Below are positions 17,697 to 26,936 of a DNA stretch of 33,015 bases, one piece after another. The stretch lies in assembly GCA_018815765.1 (NCBI GenBank), contig JAHIWM010000049.1:1-33015 (forward strand), given 5' to 3'. Position 1 is the stretch's first letter; each line of letters opens with the position of its first letter. The translations under genes and the position numbers were made by a program. The notes under the pieces are model-generated. The model searched no databases and was not told the DNA's origin. It saw nothing but the letters and a program-made list of their open reading frames with translations. Source of the stretch: Gammaproteobacteria bacterium (lineage in GTDB: Bacteria; Pseudomonadota; Gammaproteobacteria; Enterobacterales; Alteromonadaceae).

Positions 17697-18565
17697 AAGG
17701 CATTATTTTAGCCGGAGGCTCAGGGTCCAGATTACACCCTATCACCATAGCGACGTCAAAGCAGCTACTGCCTGTTTATGACAAGCCGATGATTTATTAC
17801 CCATTGTCTGTGCTGATGCTGGCGGGGATCAGGGACATTTTGATTATTACTACCCCCGAAGATGCAGCAGCGTTTTATCGATTGCTAGGGGATGGCAGTA
17901 ACTTTGGTATCAACCTAAGTTATGCCGTTCAGCCAAAACCAGAAGGTTTGGCTCAGGCTTTTATTATTGGCGAATCCTTTATCGGTTCAGATAGTGTCTG
18001 TCTTGTGCTTGGCGATAATATTTTTTATGGCCAGCACTTTTCCGATAAGCTTTTAGCCGCAGTGAAGCAGGAACAAGGCGCCACCATTTTTGGTTATCAC
18101 GTCAACGACCCTGAACGTTTTGGTGTAGTGTCCTTTGATGAGTCTGGCAAAGCCTTGTCTATTGTCGAGAAGCCTGCAGTTCCGGCATCGAACTATGCAG
18201 TGACAGGTTTGTATTTTTACGACAATGACGTGGTTAATATTGCCCGCCAAATCAAACCATCGGCTCGTGGTGAACTGGAAATTACCGATGTGAACATGAG
18301 TTATTTGCAGCAGGGTAAGTTGAGAGTCAGCTTGCTGGGACGTGGTTTTGCCTGGCTGGACACAGGAACTCATGATTCATTGCTTGAAGCCGGCCATTTT
18401 GTGCAAACCATTGAGCAACGCCAGGGCCTTAAAGTCGCCTGTCTGGAAGAGATTGCTTTCCGTAATAAATGGATAGATGAAACTGTGTTGTTGCGTCAGG
18501 CTGATGCGCTGGCAAAAACAAGTTATGGTGCTTATCTGAAAAAGGTTGCGCAAGGTTACAAATGA
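17693..18565 (+). CDS. rfbA: Glucose-1-phosphate thymidylyltransferase RfbA (RmlA)
   Basis: RfbA joins glucose-1-phosphate and dTTP to give dTDP-glucose, the first step of the rhamnose pathway. ATG 17693 gives 290 aa, the family length, and has AAGGAG at 17677-17682. It overlaps the rfbB stop as ATGA. The nucleotide-binding loop is [11 protein letters not shown] (more often GGSGTRLYPLT in the family, a mild change). Then come [45 protein letters not shown] and [17 protein letters not shown] longer frame from 17630 is out of register with known RmlA starts and was rejected. The 3' end overlaps rfbC by 4 nt. Confidence 0.96.
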   Translation: MKGIILAGGSGSRLHPITIATSKQLLPVYDKPMIYYPLSVLMLAGIRDILIITTPEDAAAFYRLLGDGSNFGINLSYAVQPKPEGLAQAFIIGESFIGSDSVCLVLGDNIFYGQHFSDKLLAAVKQEQGATIFGYHVNDPERFGVVSFDESGKALSIVEKPAVPASNYAVTGLYFYDNDVVNIARQIKPSARGELEITDVNMSYLQQGKLRVSLLGRGFAWLDTGTHDSLLEAGHFVQTIEQRQGLKVACLEEIAFRNKWIDETVLLRQADALAKTSYGAYLKKVAQGYK

Positions 18566-19101
18566 ACATTATTAAGACAAAACTTAATGGCTGCCTGATC
18601 ATTGAACCTAAAGTATTTGGTGATGAGCGGGGCTTTTTCCTGGAAAGCTTCCATCAGCAACGTTACGAGCAACAAACCGGTATAACTCAGGCTTTTGTCC
18701 AGGACAATCATTCCCGTTCTGCCAAAGGTGTTTTGCGTGGTCTGCATTTTCAGAAAACCAGACCTCAAGGTAAGTTAGTTCGTGTCGTTCGTGGCGAAGT
18801 GTTTGATGTGGCTGTGGATATAAGACCTCAGTCTGCCACCTTCGGCCAGTGGGAAGCCGTAATTTTGTCTGAAGAGAACAAACGACAGTTTTGGGTGCCA
18901 CCGGGTTTTGCTCACGGCTTTCAGGTGTTGTCCGACTTTGCCGATTTTGAATACAAATGCACAGATTATTATTTTCCTGAAGACGAAGGCAGTCTGGCCT
19001 GGAATGATCCTCAGCTGGCGATCGACTGGCCTATCCAAACTCCGTTGTTATCTGCCAAAGATGCAAAAGCTGCGACCTTAAGCGAGTTGAATCTCCGATG
19101 A
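18562..19101 (+). CDS. rfbC: dTDP-4-dehydrorhamnose 3,5-epimerase RfbC (RmlC)
   Basis: RfbC epimerises dTDP-4-keto-6-deoxyglucose at C3 and C5, the third step to dTDP-L-rhamnose. The 179-aa cupin protein shows [33 protein letters not shown] with the conserved H62, [26 protein letters not shown] and [20 protein letters not shown]. Length and motif order are typical. It is joined to rfbA and rfbD by ATGA overlaps on both sides, so the four rhamnose genes are probably translated in a coupled way. Confidence 0.97.
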   Translation: MNIIKTKLNGCLIIEPKVFGDERGFFLESFHQQRYEQQTGITQAFVQDNHSRSAKGVLRGLHFQKTRPQGKLVRVVRGEVFDVAVDIRPQSATFGQWEAVILSEENKRQFWVPPGFAHGFQVLSDFADFEYKCTDYYFPEDEGSLAWNDPQLAIDWPIQTPLLSAKDAKAATLSELNLR

Positions 19102-19955
19102 CCTGCCTTATTTTAGGCGGTAGCGGACAGTTAGGCCGTTGTCTGCAGGACAGAATGACAGCATTGCAGCTGGAGTATGTTGCACCTGGCCGAGATCAGC
19201 TGGATTTGCAGGATGCTGAAGCTCTGCATTCTCTGTTTGATACCGTAAAACCGCAGGCTGTGATTAACGCTGCCGCCTACACTGCAGTGGACAAAGCAGA
19301 GCAAGAACCACAACTAGCCGCAGAGATTAACCATATTTTACCAGCCAGACTGGCGCAACTCTGTAAAGCGCATGCTATCCCTTTGATCCATATCTCCACC
19401 GACTATGTGTTTGATGGCACCTCGTGCCGGCCTTATGCTCCTTCGGATCCACGTAATCCGGTTTCCGTTTATGGCCAGACCAAGGCTGAAGGGGAGAAAG
19501 CCGTGCTGCAATCAGGCGTAAAAGGCGGCATTATCCGTACCAGTTGGCTCTATAGCGAATATGGCCATAATTTTGTGAAAACTATGCTGCGTCTTGGTGC
19601 TGAAAGGCCACAGTTACGCATTGTAGCCGACCAGGTGGGAACGCCAACTTATGCCGGCGATTTAGCAGATGCTATTCTGAAGATGTTGTACTCTGCGGAT
19701 CATAGCTTGTCTGATGTGGACATTTACCACTTTAGTAATCAGGGGGTTGCCAGCTGGTATGACTTTGCCTGGCATATCTGCAGACTAAAGGGTCTTAGTG
19801 TTGAGGTGCAACCTATCCGGACAGAGGATTATCCAACTCCAGCGCAGCGGCCTTGTTACAGCGTATTAAATTCAACAGGCTTTATTGATAAATTTGCTCT
19901 GAGCAACAGGCATTGGCTTGAAGCGCTGGAGCACTGCATGACAAAACTGGTTTAG
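19098..19955 (+). CDS. rfbD: dTDP-4-dehydrorhamnose reductase RfbD (RmlD)
   Basis: RfbD performs the final NAD(P)H-dependent reduction to dTDP-L-rhamnose. The 285-aa SDR protein has an N-terminal LILGGSGQLGRCL cofactor motif, VINAAAYTAVDKAEQEP, HISTDYVFDGTS, YGQTKAEGE (YxxxK) and RTSWLYSEYG. A C-terminal substrate region has RPCYSVLNSTGF. It starts inside the rfbC stop (ATGA). It ends the rfbBACD block; the flippase gene begins 10 nt later. Rhamnose in the final glycan is a firm prediction from the complete set of enzymes. Confidence 0.96.
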   Translation: MTCLILGGSGQLGRCLQDRMTALQLEYVAPGRDQLDLQDAEALHSLFDTVKPQAVINAAAYTAVDKAEQEPQLAAEINHILPARLAQLCKAHAIPLIHISTDYVFDGTSCRPYAPSDPRNPVSVYGQTKAEGEKAVLQSGVKGGIIRTSWLYSEYGHNFVKTMLRLGAERPQLRIVADQVGTPTYAGDLADAILKMLYSADHSLSDVDIYHFSNQGVASWYDFAWHICRLKGLSVEVQPIRTEDYPTPAQRPCYSVLNSTGFIDKFALSNRHWLEALEHCMTKLV

Positions 19956-19965
19956 TTTTTTAGCT

Positions 19966-21390
19966 ATGATTGCTAAACATGCCTTGTTGTATTTTGCCTC
20001 TAAATTTGTGCCAGCTATCAGCTCTATGCTGGCCATCGTCTTGTATACAAGACTGCTAAGCCCGGAAGATTATGGCCGCTATTCCTTGACCATAGCAGTA
20101 GCTATGGGCATGAATGCCATACTGTTTCAATGGCTGAATTTGGCCTTGGGCAGATATATTCCCGAGCAAAAAGCGGAAGAGCAAACTCGTTGGTTATCCA
20201 GTGCAGTATGCGGCTGGGCCTGTTTGGCAGTATTCGTTTGTATAGCGCTTTGGTTATTGCCTTTGCCTGAGCTTTTCCCCGGATTTGCTCTTGTTTTTTC
20301 TTGCCTGGCTTTGCTGGCAGCCTCGCAGGGCTGGTTTGATTTGAGTATTCGGCTGGATAATATCGCGCTCAACCCTCTGCGTTACGGTATCTCTTCAGCA
20401 GTAAAAAGTGGTTTGGCGCTGATAGGTGGTGTCTGTGCCTTCTATCTGGGATTGGGTGTTGAAGGTATTTTAATAGCGCTGATCCTCAGCTTGTTACTTG
20501 CCACTTTGTTTCAATGGCCGCTGTGGGGCAAAGTACGCTTATCACTAGTTCGTCTTTCGCTGTTAAAACAAATGTTTCGTTATGGCGCTCCTCTGACGTT
20601 AACCTTCCTGATGATATTTTTTATCGACGTATCTGGCCGTTTGTTTTTGAGTCATTACACTGGTGCATATAGCGTTGGAATATTTTCAGCAGCCTATGAG
20701 TTTACTCAGTATGTGATAGGCACTTTGCTTATTGTTGTGCATTTGGCGGCTTTTCCGCTGGTCATAGCGCGTTATTCAGCCGAAGGGGTGACGGGAGCTC
20801 AAGCGCAGCTTAAAAGTACCTTTGAGCTGGTTATAGCGCTGGCTTTGCCTGTTTGCGTAGGTTTCGCTTTGCTGGCGACAGACATTTCGGCTGTGTTTTT
20901 AGGTGAAGACTACAGAGAAGGGGCTGCTGCTATTATCCCTTTTATTTCACTGGCATTGCTGCTCAGTGTGGTGAAGTCTTATTATTTTGATTATGCCTTT
21001 CAAATCGCTGAATCAACGCTTTATCAGCTTGTTTGTGTGGCGGTAGCTGCATGCTGTGTGGTGTTTTCTAATATGTTATTTATCCCGCTTTATGGTCTGT
21101 CCGGGGCAGCTTATGCCAGTTGCATCGGATTTGCTGTTGCGTTATTGATGAGCATAATCCTTGGCCGCAAAGTATTTCTCATGCCAAAGCTACCTTATAA
21201 ATCCTTAGCTCAGGTTCTGCTAGCTACTGCTGTTATGGCAGTAGTAGTTAGCTTTCTCAGCCTGGACCAGCCAATGGCCGCGCTGTTAGTGAAAGCTTTG
21301 GCTGGTAGTGTTGTTTATGGTTCAGCTTTGTTGTATTTCGATTTTTACCAATGCCGCACGCAATTAAAGGAGCGTTATTTTGCCAGATGA
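19966..21390 (+). CDS. O-antigen/polysaccharide flippase (Wzx-like)
   Basis: This 474-aa polytopic inner-membrane protein resembles the MATE/MVF-superfamily flippases that move lipid-linked repeat units across the membrane. It begins FASKFVPAISSMLAIVLYTRLLSPEDYGRYSLTIAV, the usual Wzx N-terminal pattern. About 12-14 hydrophobic helices are spread along its length, with few charged residues outside loops. It lies between the rhamnose genes and the glycosyltransferases, as expected. The last 11 nt overlap the TTG start of the next gene. Sequence divergence is high in this family, so the substrate cannot be deduced. Confidence 0.9.
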   Translation: MIAKHALLYFASKFVPAISSMLAIVLYTRLLSPEDYGRYSLTIAVAMGMNAILFQWLNLALGRYIPEQKAEEQTRWLSSAVCGWACLAVFVCIALWLLPLPELFPGFALVFSCLALLAASQGWFDLSIRLDNIALNPLRYGISSAVKSGLALIGGVCAFYLGLGVEGILIALILSLLLATLFQWPLWGKVRLSLVRLSLLKQMFRYGAPLTLTFLMIFFIDVSGRLFLSHYTGAYSVGIFSAAYEFTQYVIGTLLIVVHLAAFPLVIARYSAEGVTGAQAQLKSTFELVIALALPVCVGFALLATDISAVFLGEDYREGAAAIIPFISLALLLSVVKSYYFDYAFQIAESTLYQLVCVAVAACCVVFSNMLFIPLYGLSGAAYASCIGFAVALLMSIILGRKVFLMPKLPYKSLAQVLLATAVMAVVVSFLSLDQPMAALLVKALAGSVVYGSALLYFDFYQCRTQLKERYFAR

Positions 21391-22297
21391 TTTGCATTCG
21401 ACCAGTGAAGGTCCGTTCCTGACTGTGTTCACTCCTACCTACAACAGAGCCTACACTTTGCATTTGGTGTTCAACTCTCTGTTGCAGCAAAGCTTTAAAG
21501 ATTTTGAATGGCTGATTGTCGATGATGGTTCTGTAGATAATACCTCTGAGCTAGTTGAACAATGGATCACACAAGCTGATTTTCCGATCCGTTACATCCG
21601 CAAAGAAAATGGTGGTAAACATACAGCCTTAAACCAGGGGATCCGTTCTGCAAAAGGGCGCTGGTTTCTTGTATTTGACTCGGACGATGCCTGTGTAGCT
21701 GACGCCTTCGCTCTATTTCATGATGCATACAAAGCTATACCAGCAAGCGAAGAAGCTTCGTTTTCAACTATTACAGCCCGTTGTATGGACGAAAATGGTC
21801 AGGCTGTAGGCCCACACTATGCAGCTGAAGTGGAGGATGTATCCGACGCATGGCAACAGCTGGTCATGCGCAGCAGTGCTGAGCGTTGGGGTATAAACAG
21901 AACCAGTTATTTGCAACAGCATCTTTTTCCTGAATTTCCGGGTGAAAAGTTTATTCCTGAAAGTATTGTCTGGAACAGATTATCGACGAAATACAAAACC
22001 AGATTTATTAACAAACCTTTGCGGGTGTTTCAGCCACTGCCAGATGGCTTAACTGCCTCAATGCTAAGAATACGTGTTGCAAGTCCAAATGGGACCCGTT
22101 TAGTCTATGAAGAGCAGGCCCGTATGGGCTTACCTTTTATGCAAAAGGTAAAAAGTTTAATCAACTATTACCGCTTTAGTTTTCATGCGGGCAAGATCAC
22201 TGCAGGATGGAATCCGCTCCGGTGGCCACTGCTGCTGATTGGTGGTGTTTTTTATCTTAAGGATCGGAGGGAGCTGAATAGTGGGCACCGCAACTAG
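21380..22297 (+). CDS. GT2-family glycosyltransferase
   Basis: This GT-A fold, family 2 transferase is predicted to add one sugar to the lipid-linked repeat unit at the cytoplasmic membrane face. The TTG start at 21380 is supported by AAGGAG at 21367-21372 with a 7-nt gap; there is no good in-frame ATG near the motif start. The 305-aa product shows FTPTYNRAYTLHLVFNSLLQ, FEWLIVDDGSVDNTSELVE, ENGGKHTALNQGIRSAKGRW and a DxD-type LVFDSDDA. A C-terminal helical region with a hydrophobic patch (RWPLLLIGGVFYL) may touch the membrane. It overlaps the flippase by 11 nt and the next gene by 17 nt. Donor and acceptor are unknown. Confidence 0.92.
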   Translation: MPDDLHSTSEGPFLTVFTPTYNRAYTLHLVFNSLLQQSFKDFEWLIVDDGSVDNTSELVEQWITQADFPIRYIRKENGGKHTALNQGIRSAKGRWFLVFDSDDACVADAFALFHDAYKAIPASEEASFSTITARCMDENGQAVGPHYAAEVEDVSDAWQQLVMRSSAERWGINRTSYLQQHLFPEFPGEKFIPESIVWNRLSTKYKTRFINKPLRVFQPLPDGLTASMLRIRVASPNGTRLVYEEQARMGLPFMQKVKSLINYYRFSFHAGKITAGWNPLRWPLLLIGGVFYLKDRRELNSGHRN

Positions 22298-23525
22298 TAT
22301 ACGTTATACGACTCAGGCAAAGACTCAGAGCGAGTTTTCTGGCTGGTTTATTATATTTCCTATGCTTATTGCACTTTTTTTTCCCACTTCAATCAACGGT
22401 GTAATTAATCCGTATTTGTCGCTGATAGGTAATGTTATCGCATTAATGGTGTTTTTTTGCGGCATCATAACCGGAAGCCTTCGACTCTCACTTACCTTAT
22501 TTATCATATCTCTTAGTTTTATGTTATTGCTTGTGGTCATGACAATACTCTCTCCTTTTAGCCAAATAACTATGGGAGCTGTGGTTCCTTATTTGACATT
22601 TTTACTTGTTTGTTCAACGAATATACGGTCTGTGATTTTGACCAAAGCGCAACGCAGAGTTGTTATATTTGTAGTCGCTCTGATTATTGTCTGTTGCTTT
22701 TTAGTTGTTTTCGACTTTAAGCCCTTTATCGCAATTCAGGAATCCTATTACCAGATGTTTCCTGATCTATTTGATTTTATGATGAACTGGGCCAAAAAGC
22801 CTGTATTGATGTTTGCCACTCACTCTGTTGCGGGTTTTGCTTATTTCCTGATAGCTATAGTGTTGTTTATTTTTGCGCGGAGCGCTGCTTCTAAAACTGC
22901 TCGTTATTCACTTTTTATTGCCAGCCTTTTATTTTCAGTATTCTTGGTATTACTGTTCTCCAATACGGGTTTCATCTTATTTGTTGTTATGTTAGCCGTT
23001 TATCTATTCTCTATGTTCAAGGCTTTCGGTGTATGGGGATGGCTGATTAGCTTGACTGTACTAGTTGCGTTAGTCAGCATTAATATTGAATTGATCACTA
23101 CGGTGCTTTCTTTTGCCTGGGATAGTTTTATCACAGTAGCTTCCAGCAAAAATAATGGGTTGCTTGCCAGATTTACGCTGGATAGTCGACTGGCCGGAAG
23201 TTATGAATATGTATTTAATTCACCTTTTGTCGGGGTGGGTTTTACAGATCATCCTAGCTTGGCTTTTGGTGATAATCTCTTAGCTGAATACGTACTTAGG
23301 GCTGGATTCTTAGGTTATCTATTGGTGCTTATTTTAGTTTTCGGTTTTTTCTATAGTAATTTGAAGCTCAAAGCTGTTGCTGTTTTGTTATTTATTTTTG
23401 TGATTTTGTCCGACCTTGGATATCCATTGTTTGTTGCATTGAGGTTTGTCTTTATTTTCCCACTGATTATTATCCTGTCAAATTACTATTACGCCCTTAA
23501 AAACAAAGAGCATGGAATCGCCTGA
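22281..23525 (+). CDS. Polysaccharide polymerase/ligase-like membrane protein (Wzy candidate)
   Basis: This 414-aa protein has roughly ten to twelve hydrophobic helices and a large polar loop near 295-350 (SRLAGSYEYVFNSPFVGVGF), typical of the O-antigen polymerase/ligase superfamily. The GTG start at 22281 has GGAGGGAG ending 7 nt upstream, a very strong ribosome site. The start overlaps the preceding transferase by 17 nt. The gene is noticeably AT-rich compared with rfbBACD, as wzy genes usually are. Together with Wzx and Wzz this points to a Wzx/Wzy-dependent pathway. Assignment as polymerase rather than ligase rests on position inside the cluster. Confidence 0.82.
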   Translation: MGTATSIRYTTQAKTQSEFSGWFIIFPMLIALFFPTSINGVINPYLSLIGNVIALMVFFCGIITGSLRLSLTLFIISLSFMLLLVVMTILSPFSQITMGAVVPYLTFLLVCSTNIRSVILTKAQRRVVIFVVALIIVCCFLVVFDFKPFIAIQESYYQMFPDLFDFMMNWAKKPVLMFATHSVAGFAYFLIAIVLFIFARSAASKTARYSLFIASLLFSVFLVLLFSNTGFILFVVMLAVYLFSMFKAFGVWGWLISLTVLVALVSINIELITTVLSFAWDSFITVASSKNNGLLARFTLDSRLAGSYEYVFNSPFVGVGFTDHPSLAFGDNLLAEYVLRAGFLGYLLVLILVFGFFYSNLKLKAVAVLLFIFVILSDLGYPLFVALRFVFIFPLIIILSNYYYALKNKEHGIA

Positions 23526-24550
23526 TGAAAAAAATAATTGCCCTTACACAAGGCAGAAACATACCCAGTACCAGATTCCGGATTTCTCAGTATGCTGACG
23601 GCTGGCAGCAAGCCGGTTATGCTTTTGAACAATTAAATGCAAAAGTGTCAGCTTATCCGCCTGTTGGCTTGTTTAAGCGTTTGTTATGGATTGTTGGCGA
23701 GCTAGTTCACAGAGTACGTCAGGTAAAGGTAATTAATTCTGCAGATGTAGTGGTTATTCAGCGGGAGCTTATTTCAACTTTATACACAGTGGAGGCTTGC
23801 ATCAAAGCACCTGTTGTCCTTGACGTGGACGACGCTATTTTCTTGTATAAAAGCGGCAAGGCAGCTAAAGCATTAGCCTTGAAGGCTAACCATATAGTCT
23901 GTGGCAACCAATTTCTAGCCCACTATTTCAGCCAATACAACGAAAATATTTCGATAATACCTACTGCAGTAGACACCAACAGGTTCAAACCTTCGGTCGT
24001 AAAGCCCGCATTTTTATGTATGGGGTGGTCAGGTAGTTCCAGCGGTTTTGATTACCTTTATGCTATCGAAGCAGAGCTAAAGGAAGTGCTTGATAAAAAA
24101 ACAGAATGGAAATTATCTATTGTTTCGGATAAAGCACCGGATTTCAAAGTACTGAAACCTGATCAATGGACTTTTACTCAATGGACACCTGACAACGAAG
24201 TTGCGACGATTCAGGATATGTCTATTGGTCTGATGCCGCTCGCAGACAATGAATGGACCAGAGGTAAATGCAGCTACAAAATGCTGTTATATATGGCCTG
24301 CGGTGTTCCTGTGGTTGTGTCAGATGTAGGAATGAACTCAGAAATTTTATCTGTATCTAAGGTGGGAGTGGGTGTGAATAACAAATCATCCTGGTTAGGG
24401 TCGCTTAGTCAAATGATGGATGATGAGGTGCTAAGGGCCGAGTGCGGCCAAAGAGGTCGTCAGTTGGCTGAAAAGGAATATAGTCTAACCGCCTGCAATC
24501 AAAAATGGCTGTCGGTACTTTCTAGAGTCTCTAGTGCGGTTAAAAAATGA
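23525..24550 (+). CDS. GT4-like glycosyltransferase
   Basis: The 341-aa protein has a GT-B fold pattern. The N-terminal half has STRFRISQYADGWQQAGY and ADVVVIQRELISTLYTVE, then VVLDVDDAIF. The C-terminal nucleotide-sugar domain starts near 155 (FLCMGWSGSSSGFDYL). It includes LMPLADNEWTRGKCSYKMLLYMACGVPVVVSDVG, followed by NSEIL, in the position of the GT4 donor-binding segment. It begins inside the stop of the Wzy-like gene (TGATG). The sugar is unknown. The stop codon is overlapped by another small ATG reading frame. Confidence 0.87.
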   Translation: MKKIIALTQGRNIPSTRFRISQYADGWQQAGYAFEQLNAKVSAYPPVGLFKRLLWIVGELVHRVRQVKVINSADVVVIQRELISTLYTVEACIKAPVVLDVDDAIFLYKSGKAAKALALKANHIVCGNQFLAHYFSQYNENISIIPTAVDTNRFKPSVVKPAFLCMGWSGSSSGFDYLYAIEAELKEVLDKKTEWKLSIVSDKAPDFKVLKPDQWTFTQWTPDNEVATIQDMSIGLMPLADNEWTRGKCSYKMLLYMACGVPVVVSDVGMNSEILSVSKVGVGVNNKSSWLGSLSQMMDDEVLRAECGQRGRQLAEKEYSLTACNQKWLSVLSRVSSAVKK

Positions 24551-24642
24551 ATTTAATACATCTGATGCAACGATTAAGTATGAAGAGAGTGATAAAGCAG
24601 ACCTTAAGTTGGCTATCCAGCAATAGTGTTTGCCTTGTGTAA
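24547..24642 (+). pseudogene. Short ATGA-coupled reading frame, possible gene remnant
   Basis: ATG 24547 overlaps the stop of the preceding transferase as ATGA, the junction type seen throughout these operons. The frame runs only 31 codons (MNLIHLMQRLSMKRV..., ending SVCLV) to a TAA. Just after it, a shifted frame is open for about 26 codons (24615-24700) and encodes VFALCKVIQKTVGSYHQLY. This is consistent with a former gene broken by a frameshift and internal deletion, but it is too short to identify and could be chance. Confidence 0.3.
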
Positions 24643-24698
24643 GGTTATTCAAAAGACAGTTGGTAGTTATCATCAGCTGTACAGTGAGCTTGTAAAGT

Positions 24699-24736
24699 AA
24701 AGCAGTACTGTGTTCAGAACAGGCGCCTGCTTTTTT
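24699..24736 (+). terminator. Candidate terminator before the acyltransferase
   Basis: AAAGCAG (24699-24705) can pair with CTGCTTT (24727-24733), with an inner CTGT/ACAG pairing. The second arm runs into six T residues (24731-24736). It could end the Wzz-to-glycosyltransferase operon, leaving the acyltransferase under its own promoter. The rest of 24551-24809 has no clear promoter boxes that I can name. Confidence 0.5.
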
Positions 24737-24809
24737 AAGAGTGGCGGCGTTTTAGATCTGTTTGAATGCAATGTAACGGAATGAAATGTTCCTGGGATGG
24801 GAGTCTCAA

Positions 24810-26723
24810 ATGATATACAGAAGAGAAGTGGACGGTTTAAGAGCATTAGCCGTCATTCCTGTTATTTTTTTTCATGCGGGTTTCTCGTTTTTTAGCGGCG
24901 GCTTCGTAGGCGTAGATATATTTTTTGTGATCAGTGGTTATTTGATCACCTCCATTCTGATGAAAGAAATTGATTCAGGCGACTTTTCTATCATTACCTT
25001 TTATGAGCGCCGCGCCAGAAGGATACTTCCGGCTCTGTTTCTGGTGATGCTTGTTTCCATTCCCTTTGCCTGGCTTTGGCTGATACCTGCAGATATGCTT
25101 GATTTCGCACAAAGTTATTCGGCTATTTCGGTATTTTCATCAAATCTGCTGTTCTGGAAAGAGAGTGGTTATTTTGATGTGGCAACAGAACTCAAGCCGA
25201 TGCTGCACACCTGGAGTCTGGCGGTAGAAGAACAGTTTTACGTCATTCTGCCGCTGCTTTTGCTGCTGCTGTGGCGTTTTGGCAGTAAAGTGTGCGTCAC
25301 ACTGCTGAGTGTTTTTGCTGTTGTCAGCCTTTTACTTGCGCACTGGGCCAGTTCTCATGCACCTTCAGCTGCATTTTATCTATTGCCATTTCGCTGGTGG
25401 GAGCTGGCTTTTGGTTCATTAACTGCCTTTTTTATGTATAAAAGCAGCGGGGCCGGATTAGGCCTTAAACTCAGACAACTGCTTTGTTATCTTGGCGTCG
25501 TTTTGATTGCAATCAGCTTGTTTAGCTTTGATAAACACACGCCTTTCCCAAGCTTTTATACCTTGGTCCCGGTGGTTGGCACCTGCCTGATTATTCTGTT
25601 TTGTACAGCTGATACTCATGTAGGGAAAGTACTGGGCAGTAAGCTGCTGGTGGCCATAGGTTTAGTCAGTTACAGCGCTTATTTATGGCATCAGCCGGTT
25701 TTTGCCTTGTTAAAGCACAGATTTGATGGCGACCTCAATCTGTTTTATGCCCTGGCTCTGGTGTTGTTAACCTTTATTTTGGCTTATATCAGCTGGCGTT
25801 TTGTTGAACAGCCGTTCAGAAATAAACAACGTATTGGGCGAGCCGCCATATTTTCAATGGCACTACTGGGCTCTGCGCTGATCATGCTGTTTGGTATTGG
25901 CGGACATTTAACAAACGGCTACACCTCACGTTATGAAAACGTGCTGGACCCTAAAATCACCAGCTTTCCCCGTATCGACAACGGCTGGTGTTTTTACTCT
26001 GTGGACACTTTGTCATCATTAGAAGTTGGCGAAAAAGGTCAGCATTGTCTTATTGGCCGTAAAGGTGCTGACAAAAAGGCATTACTTTTTGGTGATTCCT
26101 TTGCCGGTCAATACGAACCCTTTTGGCATAAAGTGGCAGATCATCTTGCCGTTGAAGTGAATTCAGTCACAACCAATTGGTGTTTTCCTGCTATTGGAGA
26201 AGGTTTTTCAGGGCCAGAATCCAGTTCAGCCTACCAACAATGTTTGATGAACAGAGCCTTTTTGAAAACACATGCAAAAGACTACGATCTGGTGGTGTTA
26301 GGGGGGGACTGGGCTACTGTATTTAATGAAAACGACATGGATGCTGTAAAAGAGCTGATCCAATGGTTAGCTTCAGAAGTGAAGCAGGTTGTCATTATGC
26401 CAAGCCCAAAACGCTACGATAAAAATGTGAATGCGCTTTATGTCCGGTCGGTATTTCTAAACCATCCCTTTGATATCAGCACTGTTGCCACCACAGCTGA
26501 TGAAAGTGCAGTGCAGGCACATCAGCAACTGGAACAGCTCGCAGGCCAGTTCAGTAATGTCGTCATGATTAGCAGGCAACAGTTGTTTAAAGGGGATAGC
26601 ACCAGCGAAAAGATCCCATACAGCGCCGATGGAGGGCATATCAGCATTTATGGCGCTGAAGCAGCTGCGGATATGTTTATAAAGGGAAAAGGGTTGAAGC
26701 AACTTATAGACCATATCAAGTAG
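24810..26723 (+). CDS. Acyltransferase-3 / SGNH-domain O-acyltransferase (OafA-like)
   Basis: This inner-membrane O-acyltransferase is predicted to acetylate (or otherwise acylate) the surface polysaccharide. ATG 24810 with GGGAG 6 nt upstream gives 637 aa beginning MIYRREVDGLRALAVIPVIF. ATG 24786 lacks a good site. The N-terminal acyltransferase-3 domain (about 1-345) has the catalytic H22 region (FFHAG), GGFVGVDIFFVISGYL, FYERRARRILPAL and about ten membrane helices. The periplasmic C-terminal SGNH domain has GDSFA (S430), a GGDWA block and DGGHIS (D607, H610). This two-domain type is known from OafA and related modifiers. It is the last + strand gene and sits apart from the main operon. 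Confidence 0.93.
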   Translation: MIYRREVDGLRALAVIPVIFFHAGFSFFSGGFVGVDIFFVISGYLITSILMKEIDSGDFSIITFYERRARRILPALFLVMLVSIPFAWLWLIPADMLDFAQSYSAISVFSSNLLFWKESGYFDVATELKPMLHTWSLAVEEQFYVILPLLLLLLWRFGSKVCVTLLSVFAVVSLLLAHWASSHAPSAAFYLLPFRWWELAFGSLTAFFMYKSSGAGLGLKLRQLLCYLGVVLIAISLFSFDKHTPFPSFYTLVPVVGTCLIILFCTADTHVGKVLGSKLLVAIGLVSYSAYLWHQPVFALLKHRFDGDLNLFYALALVLLTFILAYISWRFVEQPFRNKQRIGRAAIFSMALLGSALIMLFGIGGHLTNGYTSRYENVLDPKITSFPRIDNGWCFYSVDTLSSLEVGEKGQHCLIGRKGADKKALLFGDSFAGQYEPFWHKVADHLAVEVNSVTTNWCFPAIGEGFSGPESSSAYQQCLMNRAFLKTHAKDYDLVVLGGDWATVFNENDMDAVKELIQWLASEVKQVVIMPSPKRYDKNVNALYVRSVFLNHPFDISTVATTADESAVQAHQQLEQLAGQFSNVVMISRQQLFKGDSTSEKIPYSADGGHISIYGAEAAADMFIKGKGLKQLIDHIK

Positions 26724-26771
26724 GCTAGGGTAGTTAGGCAACAAAATTAGGGTTGGCGTGGCAATGCGATG

Positions 26772-26801
26772 AGGTAACCGCTTTTTATTTGGCGGTTACC
26801 T
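26772..26801. terminator. Hairpin between convergent operons
   Basis: AGGTAACCGC (26772-26781) and GCGGTTACCT (26792-26801) form a perfect 10-bp stem with a T-rich loop. It lies 48 nt after the acyltransferase stop, and the end of the - strand operon is on the other side. A T-rich tract (CTTACTTTTTTTGG) follows about 12-20 nt later rather than directly. It is a likely transcription end for the + strand. Confidence 0.65.
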
Positions 26802-26913
26802 GACTGTACTCTTACTTTTTTTGGTGATTGCAGGCTGTAAGTTTGAAATATAGCCAATTGGTGCTACCACATAGCCAGAAGGGCCACCTTTTTACAGTGC
26901 TTATGATTACAAA

Positions 26914-26936
26914 TGAGCTCCGTTAGACTGAGCTCA
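26914..26936 (-). terminator. Hairpin over the stop codon of the last - strand gene
   Basis: TGAGCTC (26914-26920) and GAGCTCA (26930-26936) form a 7-bp stem. The TAA stop of the - strand glycosyltransferase lies in the loop. On the - strand it is followed by TTTGTAAT, a weak T-run. It may help end the - strand operon. Confidence 0.4.

Noticed and set aside
19112-19124. GGCGGTAGCGGA resembling an ops (RfaH) element
   Set aside because: It lies in the rfbD coding sequence and encodes the conserved GGSGQ cofactor loop; it is not in a leader.
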